A DNA stretch of 6,897 nucleotides, taken from Desulfobulbaceae bacterium (GTDB taxonomy: Bacteria; Desulfobacterota; Desulfobulbia; Desulfobulbales; Desulfocapsaceae). Made by a program: the position numbers and the translations under genes. Positions 1-6,108 of the stretch are shown here, piece after piece. The notes below the pieces were generated by a model. It did not search any database. It was not told where the DNA came from and saw only the letters and a list, made by a program, of their open reading frames with translations. Numbering within the stretch: the stretch's first letter is position 1; the number at the start of each line of letters is the position of its first letter. The stretch covers positions 1 through 6,897 of the forward strand of contig JAHEMX010000200.1 of the NCBI GenBank assembly GCA_024643445.1, given 5' to 3'.

Positions 1-1
1 A

Positions 2-532
2 CGGCTCGGAATCCGTACCGGCGCCGACCTGAGATCGTGGCCGCTGGAAAAACTCGTTCAGCATTTCGGCAAACAGGGAATTTTCTATTTCAACATTGTC
101 AGAGGAAATGACCCTCGTGCTGTTCATTCAGAGAGGAAAAGAAAATCCATCGGCGCTGAACGTACACTCGGAAAAGATACGCGGGACATGAACCAGATCC
201 ATCATATCATGAAAGAACTCGTTGATCGTGTGGCCGCTTATTTGATCAGTAACAAAATTATGGCTCAAACCATGACGGTTAAAATACGATACGCCGATTT
301 TACCACCATCACCCGGTCAATCACTGCCGGCGTATCACTTGGTAACGGAGATGATATCCTGCGATATATCCCCGCGCTTCTCGAACGAACCGAGGCCGGA
401 TACCGCCAGGTAAGACTTATTGGCGTTTCGCTTTCAAAACTATTGCCGGCCGAACAAAAACAGCCCCGACAAATGCAGCTGCCTTTTCCCGGTTTACACC
501 AGGATGAAAATGTAACGGAAGAACAAGAGTGA
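2..532 (+). CDS. dinB: DNA polymerase IV (Y-family), C-terminal part, 5' truncated by window edge
   Basis: This is an open frame of 176 codons that enters from the left edge and ends at TGA 530-532. Residues 1-40 (beginning RLGIRTGADLRSW, then LEKLVQHFGKQG and VRGNDPRAV) match the thumb/HhH region of DinB polymerases. ERKRKSIGAERTL begins the little-finger DNA-binding domain, which runs to about residue 150. The catalytic palm carboxylates would lie upstream of the window. The family performs error-prone translesion synthesis in the cytoplasm. Near the end, QMQLPF (bases 470-487) fits the sliding-clamp-binding consensus and is followed by an acidic tail rich in Glu, Asp and Gln. The ATG at 188 is internal: homologous sequence continues upstream of it without a stop, so it is not the start. 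Y-family identity is confident; the DinB rather than UmuC/ImuB assignment rests on the thumb wording and the C-terminal clamp motif. Confidence 0.88.
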   Translation, partial: RLGIRTGADLRSWPLEKLVQHFGKQGIFYFNIVRGNDPRAVHSERKRKSIGAERTLGKDTRDMNQIHHIMKELVDRVAAYLISNKIMAQTMTVKIRYADFTTITRSITAGVSLGNGDDILRYIPALLERTEAGYRQVRLIGVSLSKLLPAEQKQPRQMQLPFPGLHQDENVTEEQE

Positions 533-546
533 TCAAAAAAAAGAGT

Positions 547-563
547 GTAAACACGATGTTTAC
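547..563. repeat. Inverted repeat, candidate operator
   Basis: GTAAAC (547-552) and GTTTAC (558-563) are a perfect 6-bp inverted repeat with a 5-base spacer. The right arm overlaps the candidate -35 box at 559-564, so a repressor bound here would block transcription. There is no T-run after it, so it is not a convincing terminator for the polymerase gene upstream. The regulator is unknown. Confidence 0.35.
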
Positions 564-587
564 TTACGCATGGATGCCTGCTATTAT
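559..587 (+). promoter_or_regulatory. Candidate sigma70-type promoter for sppA
   Basis: The -35 box is TTTACT (559-564) and the -10 box is TATTAT (582-587), separated by exactly 17 bases. Transcription would start near 594, leaving a leader of about 40 bases before the sppA ATG at 634. Box quality is moderate and the spacing is ideal. It lies in the only sizeable gap between dinB and sppA, and its -35 overlaps the inverted repeat at 547-563. Confidence 0.45.
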
Positions 588-633
588 CTAGATCAGTGGT
601 TTCCATACCAAAACCTCTTCCGCCAGTGAACCG

Positions 634-2481
634 ATGATAAAACTGTTCAGTGCTATTTACTTTGTTTTCAGAGGATTTATAAAATGTATCTCATTTCTTC
701 GGTCGACGTTTTTCAATCTGCTCTTTATCGGCATCATCACCATCGCTGTTATGGCTTTGATTCCTGAAAAGAAACCGGGCGTCGCGCAAAACAGTATCCT
801 TGAACTGACGATTACAGGAGATATTGTCGAACAGACAGATGCGGTTGATCCTGTGGACGACTACTTCTCAAATTTTTTCGGCCTTCCGGAACAGGCGCGC
901 CAGACACCTTTGCAGGATATTCTCGATGCAATCTACCATGCACAGGTTGATCCTAATATCACGGCGCTGGAGTTGGATTTAAAGTCCATGGGAACCATCG
1001 GCCTGAACCAGCTGCAGCTTATTGGTTCAGCACTCATTGCCTTTCGTGAATCGGGAAAACCGGTTGTTGCCGCTGAAGACTACTATTCTCAGGATCAATA
1101 CTATCTGGCAGCGCATGCCGATAAAATTTTCTTGAATCCGATGGGAGGCATCTACCTGAACGGTTTCGGCATGTATCGGCTCTACTTCCGGGATGCACTG
1201 GAAAAATTGAAAATAAATTTTCATGTATTCCAGGTCGGCTCCTACAAATCAGCCCTCGAACCGATAACCAGAAACGCCATGTCCTCCGAGGATCGCAGCC
1301 AAACCCGAGCATGGTTGACGACCTTGTGGGACAATTATTGCCAGCATGTTTCCGAGCAGCGTTCCATTACTGCGGAGAGCATCAATGATTATATCAACAG
1401 CGTGCCTGGAAATCTCAAGGAAGTCGATGGAGACATGGCCGAACTTGCCCTCAAATATGGACTTGTCGACGAGTTGAAACAGCGCCATGAGATTCGTCAT
1501 TATCTCTCCTCACTTTCCCAAGCATCTGCTGATGGGTCCCCCCGGCTGGTGGGATTTCACGATTACCTGCAAACCGTCAAGCACTCGTACAGAGACGGAG
1601 ATAGCGATAAAGACAAGATCGCCCTTATTGTTGCCGAGGGTAACATCATGCCGGGCGAGAGCGGTGACGGCCTCATTGGGGCAGACACCCTGGTATCATT
1701 GATCCGCGATGCCCGAGCGGACGAGAAGATCAAGGCGTTAGTGCTGAGAATAGACAGCGGAGGCGGATCAGCCTTTGCCTCGGAGCTGATACGACAGGAG
1801 TTGCTGCAGTTTAAGCAAAGCGGCAAGCCGGTGGTGGTATCCATGGGCACTTTTGCGGCCTCCGGCGGCTACTGGATTGCCGCCGATGCAAATGAGATCT
1901 GGGCCTCGCCAAACACACTTACCGGCTCTATCGGTATTTTCATGGCTCTCCCCACTTTTGAAAATATATTGAACAGTAACGGTATTTTTCAAGATGGTGT
2001 CGGGACCACGAACCTGTCTTCAGGACTTACTCTATCGAAGCCTCTGTCCGCGGAGATGAGTACTGCCCTCCAGTTACTGCTCGAAAAGGGCTACAAGGAC
2101 TTTATCTCCATCGTTGCAAACGGAAGGAAAATGACTATTGAAAAAGTAGAAACGGTCGCTCAGGGAAGAGTCTTCAGCGGGGAGGCGGCCAGACAGGCGG
2201 GCCTTGTCGACAATCTCGGTACCCTTGCCCAGGCTATCAGGTCTGCCGCACAGCTTGCCGGTCTTGAGGAGTATGGTGTTTTTACACTGGCAAAACAACG
2301 ATCATTGAGAGATCGTCTCCTGCAGAAAATTGGCGTAGAAGCATCGTTACTGCTGGAAAGTCATGTATCACTATATGCCTTTTTTCGAGATTTATTCTCA
2401 CGTGGCACCGATTTTCAGCAGTTCCTGATTTTCCGGGATCCCAACGGGATGTACGCCCACTGCATGATTAACTACTATTAG
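634..2481 (+). CDS. sppA: Signal peptide peptidase SppA, 67K (long) type
   Basis: A 615-residue inner-membrane serine protease of peptidase family S49, which degrades signal peptides left after protein export. A single N-terminal membrane segment lies at about residues 26-43, and the rest should be periplasmic. The length and two tandem S49-like halves match the E. coli-type enzyme rather than the short Bacillus/archaeal form. The N-terminal half carries GSYKSALEP with the presumed catalytic lysine K205. The C-terminal half carries DSGGGSA (374-380) and TFAASGGYW with the presumed nucleophile S410, then GSIGI. These positions sit almost exactly where the E. coli Lys209/Ser409 dyad lies, so the enzyme looks intact. 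The ribosome binding site before ATG 634 is weak, but the next in-frame Met (residue 40) would remove the membrane anchor, so 634 is preferred. The solute-binding protein gene follows after 35 bases and may be co-transcribed. Confidence 0.95.
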   Translation: MIKLFSAIYFVFRGFIKCISFLRSTFFNLLFIGIITIAVMALIPEKKPGVAQNSILELTITGDIVEQTDAVDPVDDYFSNFFGLPEQARQTPLQDILDAIYHAQVDPNITALELDLKSMGTIGLNQLQLIGSALIAFRESGKPVVAAEDYYSQDQYYLAAHADKIFLNPMGGIYLNGFGMYRLYFRDALEKLKINFHVFQVGSYKSALEPITRNAMSSEDRSQTRAWLTTLWDNYCQHVSEQRSITAESINDYINSVPGNLKEVDGDMAELALKYGLVDELKQRHEIRHYLSSLSQASADGSPRLVGFHDYLQTVKHSYRDGDSDKDKIALIVAEGNIMPGESGDGLIGADTLVSLIRDARADEKIKALVLRIDSGGGSAFASELIRQELLQFKQSGKPVVVSMGTFAASGGYWIAADANEIWASPNTLTGSIGIFMALPTFENILNSNGIFQDGVGTTNLSSGLTLSKPLSAEMSTALQLLLEKGYKDFISIVANGRKMTIEKVETVAQGRVFSGEAARQAGLVDNLGTLAQAIRSAAQLAGLEEYGVFTLAKQRSLRDRLLQKIGVEASLLLESHVSLYAFFRDLFSRGTDFQQFLIFRDPNGMYAHCMINYY

Positions 2482-2505
2482 CATAATCTTTAATCCATAT
2501 GTACC

Positions 2506-2510
2506 TGGAG
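2506..2510 (+). promoter_or_regulatory. Ribosome binding site deciding the start at 2517
   Basis: TGGAG lies six bases before the ATG at 2517. The earlier in-frame ATG at 2499 is preceded by AT-rich sequence with no purine-rich site, and starting there would place this site inside the coding region. It therefore favours 2517 as the true start. Confidence 0.65.
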
Positions 2511-2516
2511 TATCGC

Positions 2517-3428
2517 ATGAGACATTTTACGACACTTGCTGTTATCACCCTGTTCCTCTTTGGCTTTACCCCTATCAGTTCCGCCGATCAGGACTCGTTT
2601 GTTGTTTCAGGCAATCCCAACGCCCCGCCGGTTGTCTGGGAACAGTACAAGAATCTGGTCGGCCTTGGCCCTGACCTTGTCGCCACCATACTTGGCGAGC
2701 TCGGCATCTCCTATACCGTCCGCTTGGCCAATAACTGGGAAGATGTCCAGAAAAAAGCGCGGCAGGGCAAGATTGATCTTATTATTTCGGCCTATAAGAA
2801 CAAAGAGCGCGAAGAATATCTTTCCTTCTCCATCCCCTATCTGGCCCAGCCAGTAGTAATAGTGGTTGAGAAGGGCAAGGAATTTGACTTCTCCAGCTGG
2901 GATGCGCTGAAAGGGAAAAAAGGTGTAACCAATGCCGGGGAGAGTTATGGCCAGGAGTTTGACGAATTTATCGAGAAACATCTCACCGTCAACTACTATC
3001 AGTTCGAGCGGGCCCTGCAACTTCTAAACCGTGCGGAGGCCGATTACCTGATCGCCGATCTCTATACAGCTCTTATCTATGCAAGGCTGCTCGAAGGCGA
3101 GGACCGGATAACCATCCTTGATCCGCCGGTTACCGTACAGAATTTTCATCTGGCGGTACGCAGCGATTCAGGGCTTGCCTCACATCTACCGGAAATAAAT
3201 GCCAGGCTGGAGGAACTGATAAAAAACGGGATGGTCTCCAAGACCCTGCTGAAGCATTTCGATAAATGGAAGGAACTGTCCGAAAGACGTGCCGACTATC
3301 TGGCCAAGGGTAAAGCGGCTCGCTCGCAAGAGCAGCAAACGTACCTGAAAGAACAGGATGAGATGGCCCGACAGAGAATTATAGGCATCATGGTCGACAC
3401 GCAGGGAGCCCCCGTATCTACCCAGTAA
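2517..3428 (+). CDS. Periplasmic solute-binding protein, family 3 (amino-acid type), orphan
   Basis: Starting at 2517 gives 303 residues. A classic signal peptide (MRHF, hydrophobic core, then PISSA) is predicted to be cleaved after A23, so the mature protein is periplasmic. The body (about 28-250) has the family-3 pattern: an N-proximal GLGPDLVATIL helix, then GKIDLIISAYKNKERE with R98 at the position that usually binds the ligand carboxylate, then FSIPY (104-108). ADYLIAD (175-181) marks the second lobe. Usual ligands are polar amino acids, but ligand identity cannot be read from the sequence. Residues 250-290 form an extra charged, probably helical tail rich in Lys, Glu, Arg and Gln, which typical importer binding proteins lack. 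No ABC permease or ATPase of the amino-acid type is adjacent; the BtuCD-like genes further on belong to another class. It could serve a distant transporter or act as a sensory or stand-alone binding protein. It may share the sppA transcript. Confidence 0.85.
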   Translation: MRHFTTLAVITLFLFGFTPISSADQDSFVVSGNPNAPPVVWEQYKNLVGLGPDLVATILGELGISYTVRLANNWEDVQKKARQGKIDLIISAYKNKEREEYLSFSIPYLAQPVVIVVEKGKEFDFSSWDALKGKKGVTNAGESYGQEFDEFIEKHLTVNYYQFERALQLLNRAEADYLIADLYTALIYARLLEGEDRITILDPPVTVQNFHLAVRSDSGLASHLPEINARLEELIKNGMVSKTLLKHFDKWKELSERRADYLAKGKAARSQEQQTYLKEQDEMARQRIIGIMVDTQGAPVSTQ

Positions 3429-3451
3429 CTGACTGCTCATTACCTTATCGT

Positions 3452-3473
3452 TCACCCGTTCTTCACGGTGTGA
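3452..3473 (+). repeat. Small hairpin between solute-binding protein and Gate genes
   Basis: TCACCCGT (3452-3459) pairs with ACGG-T-GTGA (3465-3473). This makes an 8-bp stem with one bulged T at 3469 and a 5-base loop. No T-run follows, so termination is not implied. It is the first of two consecutive hairpins in this 107-base gap. Confidence 0.4.
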
Positions 3474-3490
3474 GATATTCCATTTCAAGC

Positions 3491-3527
3491 AGGCCGGCAC
3501 AGCGACGATAGCTGGTGTGCCGGCTTT
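3491..3527 (+). terminator. Strong hairpin, possible terminator or translational occluder
   Basis: GCCGGCACA (3493-3501) pairs perfectly with TGTGCCGGC (3516-3524). A G-T wobble and an A-T pair at the base extend the stem to 11 bp (3491-3501/3516-3526), with a 14-base loop. Only three T residues follow (3525-3527), so intrinsic termination would be weak at best. The stem ends ten bases before the next ATG (3536), covering the place where a ribosome binding site should be. It may act as a partial terminator after the solute-binding gene, or limit translation of the next gene. Confidence 0.5.
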
Positions 3528-3535
3528 GAATCTCT

Positions 3536-4504
3536 ATGGACCTATCCCCGGAAAGCCTCCTCTTTCTCTGGCAGAAGCTGATCTGGCCGTTATGCAGACT
3601 GCTCATGTTTATTTCCGTTGGCCTGATTGTCGCCAATATCATCGAGTCACTCAACTGGACGCGACGGATATCCGTCATTGCCCGGCCACTGGTGAAACTG
3701 GGCCATTTTTCTGAACGGGTCGGGGCAGCCTTTTCCATAGCCATCATTTCAGGGGTAGCAGCCAACACCATGCTGGCGGAGGCATACGACAAAAATCAGT
3801 TGAACAAAAAAGAACTGATACTGGCAAATCTCTTCAACAGCCTGCCGACCTATTTCCTGCACCTGCCGACCATGATTGTCATTACCCTCCCGCTCATTAA
3901 GGGCGCCGCCTTCATCTACGTTGGCATTACCTTTGCTGCCGCCATACTCAGAACCTTTGCCATTGTGCTGGCCAGCCGTTTCATTCTGCCGAAACCTCAA
4001 GCAAGCGTCGATATCGTTTCAGCCGAACAGAAAAAGCAGGGCTGGTCAGACATCACCCGGAAGACCTGGCGACGTTTCAAAAAAAGGATCAAGAAAATAA
4101 CCATTTTCACGGTTCCGATCTATGTCGCCATTTTTATCATGAACCGCCTGCATTTTTTCGCTCTGCTGGAAAGCTCCATGGCCGAGCATCTTGACTTCAT
4201 CCCCTGGCTGTCCCCTCAGGCCATGGGCATCATCGCCCTGCAGTTTGCTGCCGAACTTACGGCCGGTCTGGCGGCCGCAGGTGCACTGCTGCAGGACAAC
4301 ATCCTGTCTTACCGGGAGATTATCATTGCCCTTCTGGTGGGCAACATTCTCTCTTCACCCCTGCGAGCCGTCAGGCACCAATTCCCCTATTACGCCGGTA
4401 TATTCAAACCACGCCTCGCCCTGACCCTGATCGCCGCAAACCAGGCATTCAGGATTTTCAGTCTCATTATTGCCGCCGTCCTCTATCTCTTCTTCACCGG
4501 ATAA
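3536..4504 (+). CDS. Polytopic membrane protein, Gate / nucleoside-recognition superfamily
   Basis: A 322-residue integral membrane protein with about eight predicted hydrophobic segments, near residues 15-37, 63-80, 94-123, 125-150, 187-207, 225-252, 260-278 and 293-320. A basic cytoplasmic-type loop lies between the halves (about 155-187, with KTWRRFKKRIKK). The glycine- and alanine-rich SGVAANTML (72-80) and the helix 238-253 (AAELTAGLAAAGALLQ) resemble the two Gate-domain repeats of proteins annotated as 'nucleoside recognition domain' and of FeoB, SpmA/SpmB and NupC-type carriers. The segment VRHQFPYYAGIFKPRL (279-294) looks like a conserved family motif. The substrate is unknown and the family name is not proof of nucleoside transport. 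The next in-frame Met (residue 24) lies inside the first membrane segment and a stop occurs just upstream of 3536, so ATG 3536 is the start even though no ribosome binding site is visible. It lies upstream of the B12 riboswitch and outside its control. Confidence 0.75.
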   Translation: MDLSPESLLFLWQKLIWPLCRLLMFISVGLIVANIIESLNWTRRISVIARPLVKLGHFSERVGAAFSIAIISGVAANTMLAEAYDKNQLNKKELILANLFNSLPTYFLHLPTMIVITLPLIKGAAFIYVGITFAAAILRTFAIVLASRFILPKPQASVDIVSAEQKKQGWSDITRKTWRRFKKRIKKITIFTVPIYVAIFIMNRLHFFALLESSMAEHLDFIPWLSPQAMGIIALQFAAELTAGLAAAGALLQDNILSYREIIIALLVGNILSSPLRAVRHQFPYYAGIFKPRLALTLIAANQAFRIFSLIIAAVLYLFFTG

Positions 4505-4636
4505 AAGGAAACTGCCTGGTGGTTTTGGATGGTGAAACTCACGTACCTGGCTAAGCAGCCTCTCGCAACCTGCAAAACTCAGGCTGAAGCGCCCTTCTCC
4601 TTCCAGAAACCATACCCATGCGAGCCAGCATCGTTA
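4505..4636. other. Non-coding stretch after the Gate gene
   Basis: I see no gene here. There is a 6-bp inverted repeat, CAGCCT (4556-4561) and AGGCTG (4581-4586), with a 19-base loop, and a tiny GTGA/TCAC hairpin at 4532-4542. Neither is followed by a T-run. No clear terminator for the Gate gene was found. Confidence 0.4.
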
Positions 4637-4665
4637 TTGACAAAATGAAAGGTTGTGGGTAGAAA
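4637..4665 (+). promoter_or_regulatory. Promoter of the B12-riboswitch transport operon
   Basis: A perfect -35 TTGACA (4637-4642) is followed after 17 bases by TAGAAA (4660-4665), which matches four of six -10 consensus positions. The predicted start is near 4672, only about five bases before the first strand of riboswitch helix P1 (4677). That fits a transcript beginning directly with the aptamer and makes the call stronger than the boxes alone would. Confidence 0.7.
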
Positions 4666-4676
4666 CTGAACGCATG

Positions 4677-4847
4677 GATCAGGTGCAACACTCGTGCGAA
4701 CGGTTGTTGCCAAAAGGGAACTCCGTGCAATTCGGAGACGGGCCCGCCGCTGTAACCGGGACGAACGTTGCAACACGCCACTGGCCGGAAGATGCCGGGA
4801 AGGCGCAACCAGTAGAAGGAACCGGGAGTCAGAAGACCTGCCTGATC
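4677..4847 (+). promoter_or_regulatory. Cobalamin (adenosylcobalamin-type) riboswitch aptamer
   Basis: The conserved B12-aptamer blocks appear in the right order. AAAAGGGAA (4712-4720) leads into hairpin CTCCG/CGGAG (4721-4725/4733-4737), with loop TGCAATT. GGCCCGCCGCTGTAA (4741-4755) is the conserved core. GCCACTG (4777-4783) is followed by CTGG/CCAG (4781-4784/4809-4812). The B12 box AGTCAGAAGACCTGCC (4827-4842) closes the core. The ends are joined by helix P1: GATCAGG (4677-4683) with CCTGATC (4841-4847), seven perfect pairs. This RNA class binds cobalamin and typically turns off uptake or synthesis genes. Here it precedes a BtuCD-like importer, which agrees. The precise cobalamin preference (AdoCbl or MeCbl) is not decided from sequence. 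Confidence 0.95.
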
Positions 4848-4920
4848 ATTATTTGTGTTTCCCGTGGAAAAGGAAAAATAAAAGAGACGAGGGCAAACAG
4901 GGCTTCCCCGGATCAGGCGG
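4838..4920 (+). promoter_or_regulatory. Antiterminator pairing of the riboswitch expression platform
   Basis: Bases 4838-4847 (CTGCCTGATC), which include the 3' strand of P1, can pair with 4911-4920 (GATCAGGCGG) in the 5' arm and loop of the terminator. This gives ten pairs, one of them a G-U wobble. The helix excludes both P1 and the terminator. The predicted outcome is read-through without ligand, and termination when bound cobalamin locks P1. A weaker hairpin (TTATTT/AAATAA with TTTCC/GGAAA, 4849-4881) can form in the linker. Confidence 0.75.
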
Positions 4921-4943
4921 TTTGATCCCGGGGATTTTTTTTT
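4905..4943 (+). terminator. Intrinsic terminator of the cobalamin riboswitch
   Basis: TCCCCGGATCA (4905-4915) pairs with TGATCCCGGGGA (4923-4934). The stem has 11 base pairs with one bulged C (4927) and a seven-base loop (4916-4922). Nine consecutive T residues follow (4935-4943). This is a textbook intrinsic terminator, lying 133 bases before the permease start. Its 5' arm repeats the P1 strand GGATCAGG (4910-4917, also 4676-4683), which ties it to the aptamer. Confidence 0.93.
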
Positions 4944-5076
4944 GCAAGCTAAGAACGTCATCGGCAGTCATTCGTCCTGATATGTTTTTCGTAAGCAACG
5001 GATTCATTCCGTGTTCAGCCCTGTTCCTGCTTTTTCGTGAAGAGACGATACCGGTTCAGAATACGCGGTTTACCTA
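4944..5076 (+). other. Leader between riboswitch terminator and permease start
   Basis: 133 bases with no recognisable gene, strong hairpin or conserved RNA. An in-frame stop at 5038-5040 rules out a longer permease N-terminus. No clear purine-rich ribosome binding site lies just before 5077; the nearest candidate, GAAGAGA (5039-5045), is more than 30 bases away. Confidence 0.5.
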
Positions 5077-6108
5077 ATGGACATGACCTCACGATACCTG
5101 CTGATACCCGGTCTTACCGCCATCCTCCTGAGCTTGATCATTATTGCGGCAGGGCTTGGCTATATTGCCATACAACCTCTTGAGATCGTCAACGTCATTT
5201 TTTCACGGATTCTCGGCTATCCTGTTACCGGGATGGATCCCAGTTTTCCTTTTGTCATCATGGAAGTAAGGCTGCCACGAATACTTGCATCGGTACTGGT
5301 CGGCGGTGGCCTGGCCATAGCCGGTTGCGTGTTTCAGTCTCTGCTGCAAAACCCTCTTGCTGATCCCTATACACTCGGTATTTCGTCAGGGGCCGCTTTC
5401 GGCGCCTCTTTGGCTATTTTCTTGCTGATATCAGGTCTGGCCCTCCCGACACCGCTGGTGGTTCCCCTGGCAGCATTTGCCGGAGCCCTCTTCACCCTTT
5501 ACGCCGTCTTTAGCCTTTCTTCCCCATCAGCAAGGCTCTCTTCCAATAGTCTCATCCTCTCCGGTATTATCATTTCTGCCATATTTTCTGCCGGTATCAG
5601 CCTGATCAAGTTTCTTGCGGATGAACAGGTTAATGCCATTATTTTCTGGCTCATGGGCAGCTTTGTCGGTAAGTCCTGGTCCGATGTTCTTCTCCTCTGC
5701 CTGCTGGTCATCCCCGCTACGCTGGCGGTCATGATACACTCCCGGGAGCTTGATATCATGACGTTTGGCGAGCGGACTTCCGACTCGCTTGGTATCGACA
5801 GTATCACGGTGCGCAGACGTATCCTCGTCATCGCTTCGCTGGCAACGTCAGCCTGTGTTTCAGTTTCCGGTATCATCGGCTTTGTCGGACTGATTGTGCC
5901 GCATTTCGTCAGGATGATACTCGGTCCGAAAAACCGGATGCTCATCCCGTGCAGTTTCTTATGCGGCTGTATACTTCTCTTGCTGGCGGATACCGTTACC
6001 CGCGTATTCCTGCCGACTGAACTGCCTATCGGCGTTCTTACCGCCCTCATCGGGGGACCGGTCTTCTGCTATATTTTCAGGAAAAATCAGCTTGAGAGAT
6101 GGAAATAA
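5077..6108 (+). CDS. btuC: ABC transporter permease, FecCD/BtuC family, predicted cobalamin importer
   Basis: A 343-residue inner-membrane permease, the usual length for this family, with about ten membrane segments. Family hallmarks are EVRLPRILASVLVGG (63-77), QSLLQNPLADPYTLGISSGA (87-106), a cytoplasmic coupling loop GERTSDSLGI (231-240) expected to touch the ATPase, GIIGFVGLIVPHFVR (265-279), and ELPIGVLTALIGGPVF (315-330). FecCD permeases import haem, iron-siderophores or cobalamin and sequence alone rarely tells which. The cobalamin riboswitch directly upstream is the main reason for choosing B12 or a related corrinoid. Two ATGs (5077, 5083) are possible starts and neither has a good ribosome binding site; 5077 is the first after the in-frame stop at 5038. 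The ATPase gene overlaps its 3' end. A BtuF-type periplasmic partner is not in the window and may lie beyond the right edge or elsewhere. Confidence 0.88.
   Translation: MDMTSRYLLIPGLTAILLSLIIIAAGLGYIAIQPLEIVNVIFSRILGYPVTGMDPSFPFVIMEVRLPRILASVLVGGGLAIAGCVFQSLLQNPLADPYTLGISSGAAFGASLAIFLLISGLALPTPLVVPLAAFAGALFTLYAVFSLSSPSARLSSNSLILSGIIISAIFSAGISLIKFLADEQVNAIIFWLMGSFVGKSWSDVLLLCLLVIPATLAVMIHSRELDIMTFGERTSDSLGIDSITVRRRILVIASLATSACVSVSGIIGFVGLIVPHFVRMILGPKNRMLIPCSFLCGCILLLLADTVTRVFLPTELPIGVLTALIGGPVFCYIFRKNQLERWK

Noticed and set aside
188..532. A separate small gene starting at ATG 188
   Set aside because: The same frame is open back to base 2 and encodes recognisable Y-family polymerase sequence, so 188 is an internal methionine.
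2607..3020. A 137-codon minus-strand frame within the solute-binding protein gene
   Set aside because: The opposite strand encodes a clear signal peptide and binding-domain motifs. This is a shadow frame without independent support.
4556..4586. Inverted repeat CAGCCT/AGGCTG as terminator of the Gate gene
   Set aside because: The stem is only six pairs with a 19-base loop and no T-run follows.
4551..4961. A 136-codon frame on the minus strand opposite the riboswitch
   Set aside because: It covers structured regulatory RNA, has a Cys/Pro/Phe-rich composition and shows no family signature.
4653..5077. Two overlapping + strand frames (4653-4925 and 4694-5077) that could be small proteins
   Set aside because: They run through the conserved cobalamin aptamer and the terminator. 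The encoded sequences are Arg-rich and domain-less, and the RNA structure explains the sequence.
5499..6050. A 183-codon frame on the minus strand inside the permease gene
   Set aside because: The + strand frame carries unmistakable FecCD motifs throughout. The antisense protein shows no domain, ribosome binding site or hydrophobic pattern of its own.
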